Shown piece by piece: positions 10,987-22,680 of a stretch of 64,000 nucleotides of DNA (position 1 is the stretch's first letter; every line of letters begins with the position of its first letter). The DNA comes from Stenopsyche tienmushanensis (taxonomy: Eukaryota; Arthropoda; Insecta; Trichoptera; Stenopsychidae), in the NCBI GenBank assembly GCA_008973525.1, contig WACJ01000076.1:1116001-1180000 (forward strand), written 5' to 3'. The notes under the pieces were generated by a model that saw nothing but the letters and a program-made list of their open reading frames with translations, did no database searches and was not told where the DNA came from. A program made the translations under genes and the position numbers.

Positions 10987-11250
10987 TCATTCAAATACAA
11001 CCCGGAATTCTGTTTATCCTGTTGCGCAACGCGTTATTATTCTTGGGTTTAAAAGGTATTTTATTTATTGATTTTCTACATGACAGATAGATGTTAAATG
11101 CAGCCTACTAGTACCGGCGGTTAGATGATGTCTAAGCCGCTTAAATAAAAACGAATAATTACGCGTTGCGCAACAGAAGATGCAATTTCTCGCTTGTTTT
11201 CTTCAGTGATGGGAACAAGATGTATAATTTCGGATTATATTTGAATCGCT
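10987..11250. mobile_element. MITE family H copy in the Ig2-TSP1 intron
   Basis: The left end reads CATTCAAATACAACCCGGAA and the right end is its approximate inverse (TTTCGGATTATATTTGAAT). Just inside, both arms carry TTGCGCAACGCG in opposite orientation. About 260 bp, filling most of a 336 bp intron. Related copies lie at 5687-5860 and 16377-16556. No transposase is visible; terminal similarity between copies suggests a nonautonomous cut-and-paste element. Confidence 0.65.
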
Positions 11251-11290
11251 TTTGTATTATATTATAAATTATTTAAGACAGATTACTTAC

Positions 11291-11369
11291 CATACACGGT
11301 TAATAATGCCGGTTCTGACACCCTTTTTCCAGCGACGTTCTCAGCAACACATGTATAGTTGGCCATGTC
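11291..11369 (-). CDS. unc-5: Netrin receptor UNC-5, exon with end of Ig2
   Basis: Short exon of 79 nt (26 codons plus one base), too short for ordinary ORF scans: acceptor AG at 11371-11370 and donor GTAAGT from 11290. It encodes DMANYTCVAENVAGKRVSEP and then ALLTVY, the F and G strands of Ig2 with the second domain cysteine and an N-glycosylation sequon (NYT). The upstream intron is only 73 bp, near the minimum for insects and a sharp contrast with the 37.2 kb intron next to it. The single base left at the end combines with the next exon to make a Val codon. Confidence 0.95.
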
Positions 11370-11442
11370 CTTTAAATCCAAATATTGATTTTAATATCAC
11401 ATTTACTAATGTATTATATAGGTTTAAATCATTTTTTCGTAC

Positions 11443-11648
11443 CTGAAGAGTCGCCTGGGAGACTAACAAATGGCCTTCAGCTGATACTAAGAGGGAGCTG
11501 CTGGAGTCAGACACCAAAGGAGCCCCATTTTTGAGCCAGGATAAGTGGGGCGGAGGTGCTCCAGGGGGCCCTAAGCATCTAAGCGCCACTTGACCGTACA
11601 ATTCCACGTTTGTCGCTACTGGTGCTGTCGTGAATTGCTTGCGAATAT
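11443..11648 (-). CDS. unc-5: Netrin receptor UNC-5, exon with first part of Ig2
   Basis: Exon of 206 nt: acceptor AG at 11650-11649, donor GT at 11442-11441, entered with two bases that complete a split His codon and left in phase 0. The peptide begins IRKQFTTAP and continues VELYGQVALRCLGPPG and HLSWLKNG. This is the inter-domain linker, B-strand cysteine (residue 24) and C-strand tryptophan (residue 37) of the second, I-set Ig domain of UNC-5. The split codon fits the single base left by the exon 37.2 kb upstream, which strongly supports joining the two clusters into one gene. Ig domains of this receptor carry netrin binding. Confidence 0.95.
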
Positions 11649-12480
11649 CTGCCAAAGATAAAAGAAAAACAATTTTAGCGAGGAGCCTTCACAAATCACA
11701 TAAATGGCGAATTGCATCATTTGGCCAATGCAAACATTTTTCGTGCCGAATCTGTTGCTAATTGCAAGTAATTAGCAGACATGTTTGTGACCCTTCGCCC
11801 CCTGAATGCCACATTATTGGACCCATTTGATTCACCCTAATTTGTATAACAGACCCTTGGTTATCACGTTGATAATTTATGGCAATGCAACTGGAAGGGA
11901 TGATCGTTTATTTTTGCTTACGATTATACAATTGTGTAGAACAGGCTTAATATCCCTGTTAAATACTCTGAGGTGGAGACAGAATTTAAGGTTCTCAAAT
12001 GTGGAAATTTTGTATTTTTTCGCAAAAGCGACGATCCGACTCCAAAGGGTTAAAAAATTTCTTGATATTGAAAATATCTACTTTATAATTATTTTTGAAT
12101 GATAATTCGTAGGTAATAATTTTATCAATATAATATAATTTCATATCATCGAAAATAGTATGTGCATATAAAAATAAATGTCGTCGGTTTGTATTCCGTT
12201 TGTCCCGTATACGTTCTAATACCATTCATCAGATTGCAATGAAACTTTGGAAAATTATAATACACACCTCCGTGAATGTTTTTAAATAAGTATAAGTATT
12301 GTTTATGTACGCAATTTATTTTGCGAGACGTTTAGCAGGTTCACCCACGCTATACGCGGCCTAAAGCAATAAACCACGTAACTGTATTTAAATAATTACT
12401 AAGGGAGTGTGGTATTATATATTTATATTTCTACAACAAAGTATGACGACTCACCGGTGAGTCGCTAGCACTTAAGAAGG
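11649..12480. other. Beginning (3' side) of the 37 kb unc-5 intron
   Basis: Pyrimidine-rich acceptor region of the Ig2 exon, then AT-rich sequence. At 12015-12053 there is a TTAA-ending motif shared with 9645-9712. Frames at 11806 and 11995 are unrecognised. Confidence 0.5.
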
Positions 12481-13060
12481 TATTCGAGTCAAGAATTAAA
12501 AAAAATCGATTTTATTTTTAATGAATATTTTAAAATTTTAAGCTTTTAATAATATATTCTCTGAATAAATTTACAAAATTCTAATTATTTACAGATTTAT
12601 AGCTATTTTAATGATGCGGCAATTAAGCCGGTCCTACCATAATGAAATCTTTAAACGCGTTTTTCTCGAAATTACTTTTTTGAATACGGTTGACATAATA
12701 TCTCAAGTTTTAAATAATTGATTAAATTCAAATTTGATACAAATCTTTTATATATAACCCTCTATCGTTGCTACCAGATTTATATCAAAATTTTGTTTCT
12801 AAATATTTTTAAAAAAATTAAAAGTGTGAAATAATAGGGCCAAAACATGATTTTTTTTAAACAGTCCTCATTTTGTTGAAATAAATGTATTTTATTTATT
12901 TGAGGTAGGAACCATAGCGACATTTTTATTAATTAAGAATAATTTTATTTTTTTATATTTAAAATATTTATAAGGGTAAAAATCTTGTCAACCAAGATAC
13001 ACCCTATTTTTTACCCCTTATACTTTACCAGCCTATAACTTTTTTTCAATATTCAAAGAC
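12480..13060 (+). repeat. AT-rich repeat family F copy
   Basis: About 580 bp matching 8255-8760 in its first half and 24110-24540 throughout, including GGTTGACATAATATCTCAAG, GAGGTAGGAACCATAGCGAC and CTTGTCAACCAAGATACACC. Confidence 0.6.
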
Positions 13061-14300
13061 ATAAATATTACCGTAAAGCTCGTAACATAAGTACATCTTA
13101 GTTTTGGAAGCACCCAAACATTTTAAAATGCCATGCCCATTAAGTGCACAATTTATTTTTTTCGATACGCCTCTACGAGGCCCCATTAAGAGCACATTTC
13201 CTGCCATTAAATCATTTAGAGGACGCTTCAAAGCCAGATGCATTCTTCTAATTCGAAATAATTATGCAAGTGTGCGAATGTGCATCCTCTCGTTCGGCAA
13301 GGATAAGAAATTCACTTAGCAAATATTTAAATAAGAGCCGATATTTGCATAACCCGTCGACTCGACGAGGACTTCTTCAGCGGGTAATTCGAGACTAATT
13401 CCACTAATAACCCTGTCGACTTCACACTGCGACTTCAATCCGCTTCTTTATGACTTTTAAGGCATTCGAGAGGAATATTCAATGCTCTTAAAACTATTTA
13501 ATTCAAATGCAAAATATTTAAATAAGGCTGTTTGAAAATTTGTCTATAAAGTATTGTATTCGGGGTTTCTGCGCTGTTGCTTCATTATATCGAAATTTCG
13601 TAACGTTTTCAGCAGCCCGGAAAACACGCATCGAAGAAAACAAAATTATATAAGGCTTTGTTCTTTCCTTGTAATTGTAGCAATATTTTAGGGATAGAAT
13701 ATTTGTCTTCGTGGAGGAGCGAATCGATATTCGGTACTATATATAGAAGTTCGTCCCGTAGCAGATTCGTTGCGTGAAGAAGACAAATAAGTAGACATCG
13801 AGTCGTATAATGAATACACGCGTACACATTAAATTGTGTTTTGTAAAAGTGATTACACGCCATTCCTTCAGCCATTGTGCGCCGAAACAAAGAAGGAAAC
13901 TTCGTGTGATGTGTAAATATTTCCCGGAATATAATTCGGGAGCGCCAAGTGAAAGTTCGGCTAACGGGAACAGTTTGCGGTTTGTCAAACACACACCTTA
14001 CGTGACAACGTAACGCCTCCACGCTAATATATTCTCGCGGAAAAACTTTATTTTTCCTCATTTCCACGACGCTGATGTTTCACGTTTTCCAGTTTTCTCA
14101 CGCTTTATTGACACGTGCATTTATACAGTGGATGTTCACACATCCTGGCCATTCAAATGATATACAATACTACAGAAAATATGCTTACCCTAAGATATTC
14201 CCGGGAAAATATCGCACGTTTTTCCATTTGTCCATGAAAACTTCCAAGGAAAATCATTGATATATATATATATCTGCTCAGCTTTTATCTTTGCTTTGAT
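13060..14300. other. Unique island with the longest open frame in the window
   Basis: No repeats recognised. A minus-strand frame of 152 codons (13609-14067, MEMRKNKVFPREYISVEALR) is the longest in the window, with competing frames on both strands. It has no domain I recognise, no signal peptide and no clear exon borders. Chance in a balanced-composition island is the simplest reading; a nested gene is not excluded. Confidence 0.3.
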
Positions 14301-14339
14301 TTAATGAATTGGTTCTTGAAAAAAAATTGCGTCCTACAC

Positions 14340-14664
14340 TTCAACATCACCAGATGGTTTTATTATAAATACTAACAAACATTGATTTTTATATATAAGA
14401 TCCATTGTAAGTTAATTACACAATACCAATTTTATTTGAAAAAGTGCAAACAATAATTTGGCAAAGTTTTATCGCAATCGAATGAGCGGTATGGCAGCGC
14501 ATTAAATACAGACAAACAAACTAATTAATTTTTATATATTAAACTATGCCTATGTTATTTGCGGAATCTTTAACAATAAATGGACGAAGTTTTATTGCAA
14601 TCCGATAAACGGTATGGCAGCGCATTACGAACGAACAAAACCCAAATCATTTTTATATATTAGA
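14340..14664 (-). mobile_element. Helitron family E, 3'-truncated copy
   Basis: Minus strand begins at 14664 with TCTAATATATAAAAATGATT after A/T-flanking bases and contains both tandem blocks typical of the family (GCGCTGCCATACCGTTTATC and the related CATTCGATTGCGATAAAAC type). The CTAG end is missing. Confidence 0.55.
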
Positions 14665-15103
14665 TTATCAAAAAAATGAATCTGTCTCTCTTTAGATTAG
14701 AAAAATAGCAAACTAAATCCATTCAAAATTGATCGTTGATTTCATGCGTTATAAACATTTTTCAAACACAACTTCTATAGGCGTGGTAGATTAAAATGGG
14801 TTGAACGTCACAAAAAGTGAAACTCTAACCGCCAATTAATCAGAAAGAGAGAGAGATAATCGTTTTTAAGCTTTTTACGTAGCATAAAGCAACGTTTATC
14901 TCATAAATTTAAAGCGTTCGTAATATTGACTTTGAAGGTATCAATTGTTTGAGATTTATGCGCGTAAATCTGCGATTTAAGATTTGAGAAGAGCCCCAAA
15001 AGAGGAAGGTTAACAAAGTCATAAAATTGATCGTGCAGAATGTCCATCATGGCTTGCGTTGTATATATTTATCAACGCTATAAACTTTCATGGTAAAGAA
15101 TTG

Positions 15104-15345
15104 GGTTTTGTTTGTTCGAAATGTGCTGCCATACCGTTTATCTAATTGCAATTAGACTTCGTCTACTTATTGCTAATGATTCTGCAAAGAACATAGGCAT
15201 AGTCTAATATATAGAAATCAATGTTTGTTTGTTTGTATTTAATGCGCTGCCATACCGTTCATTCGATTGCCATAAAACTTTGCCAACTTATTTTTTGTAC
15301 TTTTTCAAATAATATAAGAATAGTACAATTAACTTACAGTTCATC
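15104..15345 (+). mobile_element. Helitron family E, degenerate copy
   Basis: GAATTGGGTTTTGTTTGTTC, GCTGCCATACCGTTTATCT, then the second block TCAATGTTTGTTTGTTTGTA and GCGCTGCCATACCGTTCATT. Opposite orientation to the copy 440 bp to the left, so the two form an inverted pair. Confidence 0.55.
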
Positions 15346-16376
15346 TAGCGTATATAAGCATCGGGTAAAATATGAAATATTTCTGGTACTTGTTAACAAA
15401 CTAAACTCGTACATATTTTGAATGAGTGCCTAACTTTCTATAGCGTTTTGTTTCTATCCCGGAGTCCCTATCTCGACGGTATAGAAGTGTTGGCTATAAT
15501 TAAGGTGTTGATAAGCTTTAGTGGAGATTATCTGATCGTATCTTCCACAGATGCACCACAAGTCTCCGGCGCATATTTCCACTTCCTCCAAGCACATTGC
15601 ACAATAATGGAGAAGAAAGACAAGCAGTTCAAGTGCTTACGGTAGGTTTGCACACGATTTACATAAGTTCTCGTCTAAGAGGCGCAAGTTTGGAAAGAGC
15701 CATTACTCAGACCAAATAACAGACATGGATGTCATCTCATCGCCACTAACTGCGGATAGATTATGCAATTAAGCCAACTTCTGAGACGACAAAACAAATA
15801 TCCGTCTGTGGGCATTACTAATTTTCGTCTCGGCGCGACGAGCAGGGGAAGCGGCCCTGCACACATGAATTGGACACAATTTATAATAATAACTCGGACT
15901 GCTTGATTGCTATAACTCAATTATGCGAATAGTCCCAGTCATAATACCGGGAGCCTAGGATCAACACTCCTGTTTGCCGCTCAAAATCAATAACACCACT
16001 TTTTCATAAGGCTCGCTGTAAATAGCATCTGTGGCCATGAGTTGTGGACGATATTCCTTGTTTTCTTCCTTTTACATTTATGTCAGAAAATAGTGTCATT
16101 TTCGAAACATGCCAAGAAAATAACTTTCTGATATTAGACGAAATTTTCAGAAGAAATATTCTGCACTTGAATTATATTGTAACACGTGCGGTGAACGAGA
16201 AAAAAACTAAAATCCGTATAAAACACGAGTATGTTCCTGGTGGAATGATACATTTTATTCCCTATCGTTTCATGGTTCATGATCAAGCGCGCAGTCTGAA
16301 CTTTTTCTTATGAGGGGGGGACTAATCTGAACATTTTTCTGCCAACTTACGATAAATTTCATGGTAAAATGTCGAC
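15346..16376. other. Intronic sequence, mostly unassigned
   Basis: 15425-15490 has fragments (TTTCTATAGCG, GTCCCTATCTCGACGGTATAGAAG) resembling the pogo-like ends at 48.34 and 54.3 kb. The frames at 15732 and 16044 are not recognised. Confidence 0.35.
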
Positions 16377-16556
16377 AAGGGTGATTTAAATATGAACCGG
16401 AATTTTGCTGTACAAATTCATTAGCGATGCCAATTAAATGTAAACAAACAATTACACGTTGCGCAACAAAGGATGCTGCTTCTTTCATTGACGGGATCAA
16501 GAAACTTTTTTAAGAAACCACGTAACTAATAAATTCCGGGTTATATTTGAATCAAC
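16377..16556. mobile_element. MITE family H, near-complete short copy
   Basis: Left end GGGTGATTTAAATATGAACC and right end TTCCGGGTTATATTTGAATC are inverted versions of each other. TTGCGCAAC is present internally. About 180 bp. The minus-strand frame at 16270-16500 (MIPSMKEAASFV) lies across it and is not recognised as a protein. Confidence 0.65.
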
Positions 16557-16779
16557 TTCGTATATGACAGAAACTTGTACAACTTTTTTTTAATTGGTTG
16601 ATCGTACATTTATATCAATAGCAAAATATCTCATTTGCACTAATAAATAATAAGATTGAATGCTTCAACGTTAAATTATTAACACGTTGAAAGTCAACTA
16701 CGAGATAATTCGTAATTTGCGTTCTTGGCTAAGACGCCAACTACGACTACGTCATCCAGAAAGTGAGGTTATGACATTC

Positions 16780-17690
16780 ATGTAAGATCGAAAAATGCTT
16801 GTGAAGCGTCCGAGTATCCCGGGAACTCTGTTCTGCGAGCATCCCCAATGCTACGCAACATTGGTGTCAGAAGTGGGATGAAAAGATGAAAAAGAAAAGA
16901 TATCACTGTTAAAATAACACTCGGGTGGGTGTTAGACTCCACGATACCCACCCATAAAATCCCGGGAGGGGGGGAGCCAACCATACGGCCGTGGGCAACG
17001 GTTGGATCTCTGAGGTAATGATATGGAGTAGAGGTGTGCCAAAGTAGCCTCGTCGGTTTGCTCATCAAACGCTGCTGGGGTAGTCCAGCTAACATAAGTT
17101 GGGTCACCATGTGCTGCGTACCCATAAAAGGGTGTGTGGAACAGCCGATTATAGTAGTTAGTGGAGACTGTGTCTAACCACTATCCTTAACAGCCTAGGT
17201 AAACAGGGGAGAACGGTTTTAGGCTATTCGAACGGCGACTCGCCTCTGTGGCTAGCTATTTAGAATGACCTAACCGATACGAGTACCATAGGGAAGGGGT
17301 AGCCTTTGCAGTCCGTCATCTGCTGCAGCCCCCTTCAAACTGAGGTTGGACTCGTAGTGGCAGTGAAGCCGTTGTAGTATTCCCTTGAAGTTTATCTTAA
17401 CCTTTGTCCTTCCACGCGTAGCGTTTCTCGCGGGGCTAAAGGGTCAGCGGAAGACACTCGTTGTGTGGCTAATCCAGGATAACCCAGAACAGACTATACA
17501 GCAGCGCAGGAAATGGGTTCAATTGATAATGAACCCCAATCCAATCAATCGCTGTCTGATGTCAGTCTCTTTGTTAAAATAATACATTGTGCCTAGAGAG
17601 AGACGGAAGACGTTGCTGTTAATCTGGCGAATTAAATCTGCTCAGATTAACAGCGCTATTACATGGGGATGGTAAATCGCCTACGCCACA
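16780..17690 (+). mobile_element. LTR retrotransposon leader: LTR end, tRNA-Leu primer site and untranslated leader
   Basis: An LTR-like end CTACGCAACA stops at 16860. Two bases on, 16862-16879 reads TGGTGTCAGAAGTGGGAT, complementary to the 3' end of metazoan tRNA-Leu(CAA) as I remember it. About 680 bp of GC-richer sequence follows without an intact gag, then at 17561-17690 the LTR-A 5' region in reverse with a long hairpin. Looks like a deleted element. The 115-codon minus frame at 16778-17125 is not recognised. Confidence 0.5.
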
Positions 17691-17729
17691 CATGCATTTA
17701 ATTGGAATTAACAGGATACTTTATAAATA

Positions 17730-18260
17730 TATTAAACTATTATTCAAGTAAAAGGGAAGAATGGATGACAATATCTCATCCAAATGATATGAGCAGCTCC
17801 TGTGAAGCTCACGTGGTGTAGGACTGAGCGTTGTCATGCAGGATGCTGACTTCTCGGGTCAGCAGTAAGGTTCCGTATTAATGGTAGTTCCTTTGGGAAC
17901 TTTTTGGTTGCTGGGAAAGATCAATGTCGCCACTGAAGTATTTTGGATTCTGGAGTGCAGTGACACACCCACGTTTTATACCCCATCACGATAGAGTCCA
18001 GAAAAGCTTCCCTTTCCTGTGCGTGGCGTGCAGGCGTGAGTCGTGAAGATTCGTCGAATAACCTTGGCTGCGGGAGGACATCCTTCCCGCGGTCAGATCT
18101 CTCAAAAATGCACGCGCTTCTACACGCACAAACTTTCACAAGTCTCCGATGGATATTCGCGGTGATATTTTTCTGCAAAGTCAAAAGATCGACGACCTCT
18201 CCATCGGAAAAATTTACTATGCTTGAACAACATGGTCGACAAACTTCATCTTACTAGATG
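17730..18260 (-). pseudogene. mariner transposase relic with embedded LTR-A hairpin
   Basis: Minus frame includes QEREAFLDSIVMGYKTWVC, the first catalytic region of a mariner transposase, where the expected GDETW reads GYKTW, so the catalytic Asp is lost. Further on, the ADSQHPA-like LHDN region and an EELLI motif are recognisable with stops. The segment 18040-18110 is an LTR-A hairpin fragment inside the mariner. The outer 18190-18245 is the repeat shared with 8.1 and 39.4 kb. Confidence 0.65.
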
Positions 18261-19860
18261 ACCCTCGTGATTAAATATTAAAGTACTTCAATCGATACCA
18301 CGGTATATCCTGCATAAGAATGGCCGTTCCCGGAGATGACTGGAATAAAAGAAGACATTACACAATAAGCGAGTTATTCATATTTAACTCGTGTTTGCTT
18401 TGTGATATTAAGGGCCGCATGGCATACGTTTTCCATTTGAATCCAATCAATCAAACTGCACTCACGTGGAAACGCACCCCCCGGAGGATAAAATGCAGTT
18501 TCTTTGGCAACCCCAAAAGTCAAGTCGACTCACCCTCGACATATACAAGTCTAATTGATTCAGTATAGAGTTACCGTTCCGGGCCAGATGCCCCCATATA
18601 TTCGATTCCCCGTGTGACCGGAGCGCCCCTGAGAAAAGGTACCCCCAAGAAATATCATATGATTATACCCAAAACCCCCAGGATATTAATATGGGCGTTA
18701 ATTAAATTCGACGACTCGATTATGTATCAATTTATTTCGACTCATTAAATTTATGAACATTCGATAATGATGCGCGTACATTCGTATCATATATCCACGG
18801 GTCCCAACGGCGTATTGATTGAATAGATGCATTAATTAGTTAATGTGCTTTTATTTAATTAGGGGATGATTTAATATTTGGTTAGCTCGAATTAATATTT
18901 AGTGAATCGACGATTAATTAATCCGGCTGAAAGCATTTGCGTGATTTATCACGTTTATCGCGATTTTTTTTGAAAATGTCATCCCTTCATCTTTGGGGCG
19001 AAACCCATTTCGGACCCTGTGCATGGCCAATATTTATTTTGGAATATTTGGTCGTGATCGTTTTGGGTCCCTGAGTAAACTCCTCGGGCGCTACTTTCAA
19101 TACGAAGCCGCATTGTTTGTGCGCGTTTGTATAAATATATAAAACTTTTATTAACATATCGTATTACGAGTTGCGATCTGTCATAGGGGGTTAAGAAAAA
19201 AATGTAACCCGATATCGGCAGTGCCGGTTTTAATTCAATTTTCAAAACTCTATTGAGTTTCAATAGGCGCAGGTAGGCGAGGGTTGTTGACGGATATAAT
19301 AAACTTGGAGTGACGGGTTACTTTTTGTTTGTCAGCTTTCGAGTGTTCTTAATCGAACAATATTTCTTATGTTCAAACAAAAAATAATATTTAAAAAAAT
19401 CTCAAATGTCTGCGTATCAAATTCCTCATTATTCTTGCGCTTGGATATTATTTTACAGTGGATATAATTGCATAATGAACATCATAATTGATTAACATCA
19501 TCACGGTTGTCTTTTGAATTTCAATATTCTCAGAATAGTCTTTGAAGAGGCTGTAGCGTTAAAGAGTCACGATCTTTAACAATTAAGCTTGGGAGGTTAA
19601 ACCTCCTGCTTTCTTTTAAATTGAATAGAATGACAACCTTTACGTAACCGAAACGTACACTGACACAGAGTAATATATGTTAAAAACAAATAAAAGACCC
19701 AAGAAACTCTGATTAGACATGAAGAAACGACATAATGAATGATGATACAACATGTGTATCATCGCCTGGAAGATCGTTAAGAATCAAACAATTTTTAATT
19801 TTCTATATTTATCACAGCTTTTTTAAGAAATCCTAATAAATATTACCACATATGTATCAT
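18261..19860. other. Unique-looking intronic island
   Basis: No repeats recognised in most of it. Frames at 18320-18568 (+) and 18979-19263 (-) are unrecognised. 19742-19764 is a near-perfect palindrome around TGATACA/TGTATCA, echoed at 53887-53910. Confidence 0.35.
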
Positions 19861-20300
19861 CAGAGGGATCAGCTTGTTTGATCTCGCGTGTTGTAGAAGC
19901 ACGTGCATTTTTGAGAGATCTAGCTGCGGGAAGGATGTCTTCCCGCAGCCAAGGCTATCCGATGAATCCTCACGACTCACGCTTGTACGCCACTAACAAA
20001 AAGAGGAAGCTTTTCTGAACTCCATTGTGATAAGACAACCCATTCAGCTGGAATATCATAGCATTTGTTTTTTTTTATCATAATAGGGTCCTTTTGGTGG
20101 ATTTTATGCCTAAAGAAACTATCTTTAATACAGAGGCTTACTGCTGACATGGGAAGTCAGCCTCCTGCATGACAATGTCAAGCCCTACATCACGTTAGCT
20201 TCACAGGAGCTGCTAACATAATTTAAATGAGATATTGTAATCCATTCTTCCCTATTCACCAGACTTGGCGCCTTCAGACTTTACCACTTCACTTGAAAAC
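19860..20300 (+). pseudogene. mariner transposase relic, inverted partner of the 17.7 kb copy
   Basis: Contains GAGGAAGCTTTTCTGAACTC (EAFLNS) and CTCCTGCATGACAATGTCAA (LLHDNVK), followed by ASQELLT: mariner regions around the first and second catalytic aspartates. Multiple stops. The LTR-A hairpin fragment at 19905-19985 sits at the same relative place as in the 17.7 kb copy, which shows both descend from one already composite element. Confidence 0.65.
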
Positions 20301-20494
20301 TAGTTGAATATATTTGTGAATTATCCTGTAAAAATCCTACATAAATGTTTGTAATCTGACTTACGGATGGCTGCGCTAACGTACGGGTCCGTTCTTCATT
20401 CGGATCATATGTAGCCAGATGAACGAATGGAGATGGACGGGCGTCGAATAAAAATACTATTTTATCTAGATGACTCTTAATTCATATGATAGAT

Positions 20495-20830
20495 AGAGAT
20501 CTGTCTGCGGGAAGGATATCTTCCCGCATCCAAGGCCAATTGACGACTTTTTTCAATTCCCACATTCTTTCTATGCGTCACCATCTAACTGGCAACGGTG
20601 CACGCGCAAGAAGCGATCGGTCCGTAATTGCAGGTGCAATGTCTCCTTAGCGCTCACATTTGCAATAAAGATAGCTTTCGTTTATTGCGCATGCACCCTT
20701 GTCGATTCGGTGATGATGCGCAGGAGGCGTGAGTTGTGAGAATTCTTCGGATAACCTTGACTGTGGGAGGGCGTCCTTCCCGCGGCCAGATCACTTTTTC
20801 GTGATTAATAAAGAAGTTATCTAAGACATC
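20495..20830. mobile_element. Two LTR-A fragments back to back
   Basis: 20495-20665 reads in minus orientation, 20680-20830 in plus. Each carries the GC-rich hairpin (20505-20540 and 20757-20790). Together they form an inverted pair about 335 bp long. Confidence 0.55.
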
Positions 20831-22420
20831 CCATCCACCCAGCTATACAATGACCCTAAAGCAGCCGACGGTAACAAAAAGACAAAGTAGTTCATTCAAA
20901 AATGCAAAATACTAATTATGGGACATATTTAAAAAATATGCTTTTGCTTATATGTTTAAAGTCTATAATACAATTGTTTCTATATCCACAGTGCATTTTT
21001 ATGCTCAATATTATGACCTAAGTGAGTCCTTGCCCTTTCATGGCTACGCGCTGTTTCAAATTATTGTTGAATTTTATTTCCAATTTTATACGGTATTTGC
21101 ATTCAAAAATACAATACTTTTGGATTAAAATGGTCTAGCAGACTTTGGGAGCTTATTGAGACTTGTCAGCTAAATAATATTATGCAGACCCAAAAATATT
21201 GGCGTTTTTGAGCTCAATTTATTATTAAACATTACATTACAACATTATTTTTGTGCAACAGGTTTATTTTATTGTTAACTCGATTGATAAATACACACAT
21301 CGTTGGCAAAACGAATAGGATAGGATAGGATGGGAACCGCACAACTTGATTTGCCATTTCATCTCGAATATTTTTATTAAATAAAATATATTTTTACCCC
21401 ATGAAAAGCTTATGTTATGAGTTATTGTATCACAAAATATATGCATTATATTACAATTTCATTGCGGTTCGGCATCGCATAATATATTAATATCAAATTT
21501 GTATCTATTGCGGTTATACTCCATTCGTTTTGTCATTATGTTCGATAAAATGCAGTTTTTCCCTCCTTGATCCCTTCCAGTAGACAGTAAAATATTGAAC
21601 CTTCAGCGAAAGGTTCTATACAGGATAAAATTGCAATATGAATTCTTCATTCGAGTGGTTCACATTACTCAATGTTTCATATTGTGGCCAAGAAGAGGGG
21701 TTGATTCGCAAAACCCTTTCTGAGAAAAATCCCATATGATTTGTAAACATCAATGCATTCGGTCGTAAAACATTATTTAAATCGCCGAGAAAATATTAAA
21801 AAATGATCATTGAACGAACAATTTATGGACTAGAACAAATATTGTTAATGAGGGTCGGTCATAGGAAATAAAGAAAAAATAAATACTCTAATCTTTCAGG
21901 CCGGGGTAATTTTGCAAGAGCAAACAATCTTTTATGCTTTGGCTTGTGATTAAACACGGAATTCCCGGTCATCAAAGAAGAGCTGCCCCCTTCATCCGCG
22001 ATTCGGAAAAAAGAAAAAATGTTTGTTTTCCCTTTTCCTTTTATCAGAGCTTTCACAGGAGGAGCCGTTTTCCCGAAAACGAAGAAAAATAAAAAGGGAT
22101 TAAACAAGAACAAACCTCGAAGCCGGGTAAACAAACGAGAATGAAACGGACGGCATACGGAATCCATCCTTATGATTGATGTATTTAATTTTATTTTTGG
22201 ATTTTTGTAATTCGATGAGATCGCTGCGAACGACTTAGAGAGCCTATCAAATTCACAATAAAAAATTGGGTCACAAATTATTTTTATAACCGCGATTTTG
22301 ACACATTACAGTACGGGTGTTCCGCGCTAAATTTCGCCCAAATCCAGGTGTTGCAGTTTCGCAAAAAAAAAGATCTTTAGCGATAAGGATCATTTTTAAA
22401 AGAATGGATGTGTGATCAAG
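20831..22420. other. Intronic sequence without recognised gene or repeat
   Basis: AT-rich. A 102-codon minus frame at 21859-22167 (MDSVCRPFHSRLF) lies in a purine/pyrimidine-skewed stretch and is not recognised. Confidence 0.4.
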
Positions 22421-22680
22421 CCGTTGCATATGTTTGAAATAATTCAAATTATATGAAGAAAGAGCGCTCACAAGGGCTGTGTGTCCAACCGGTCCGTTCT
22501 TCGGACCGCTGATATGGCAAAAAAAGCTCTTCACTAACAGATGCGTCCATGAATGGATCATCGCATGGGCATTCTGAAGTCGGAATAAAACCAAACCTAT
22601 GGAATGACGCGATAAGATAATCCATTTGTAACAAAATTCTGGGTTATTGGGAAAGATATCGAATTTTTGCATTTAAGAGT
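22420..22680. repeat. Dispersed repeat C
   Basis: TGTGTCCAACCGGTCCGTTC, GACCGCTGATATGGCAAAAA and GAATGGATCATCGCATGGGC are shared with 29440-29620. Shorter matches lie at 1895, 47130 and 60710. The 133-codon minus frame here runs across the repeat. Class unknown. Confidence 0.5.

Noticed and set aside
10774..11090. Frames beginning MFLFLNLY (-) and MYTNGCVF / MAARWL (+)
   Set aside because: Wrong-frame translations of the TSP1 exon and adjoining MITE; the correct frame gives WTAWSQW and six cysteines.
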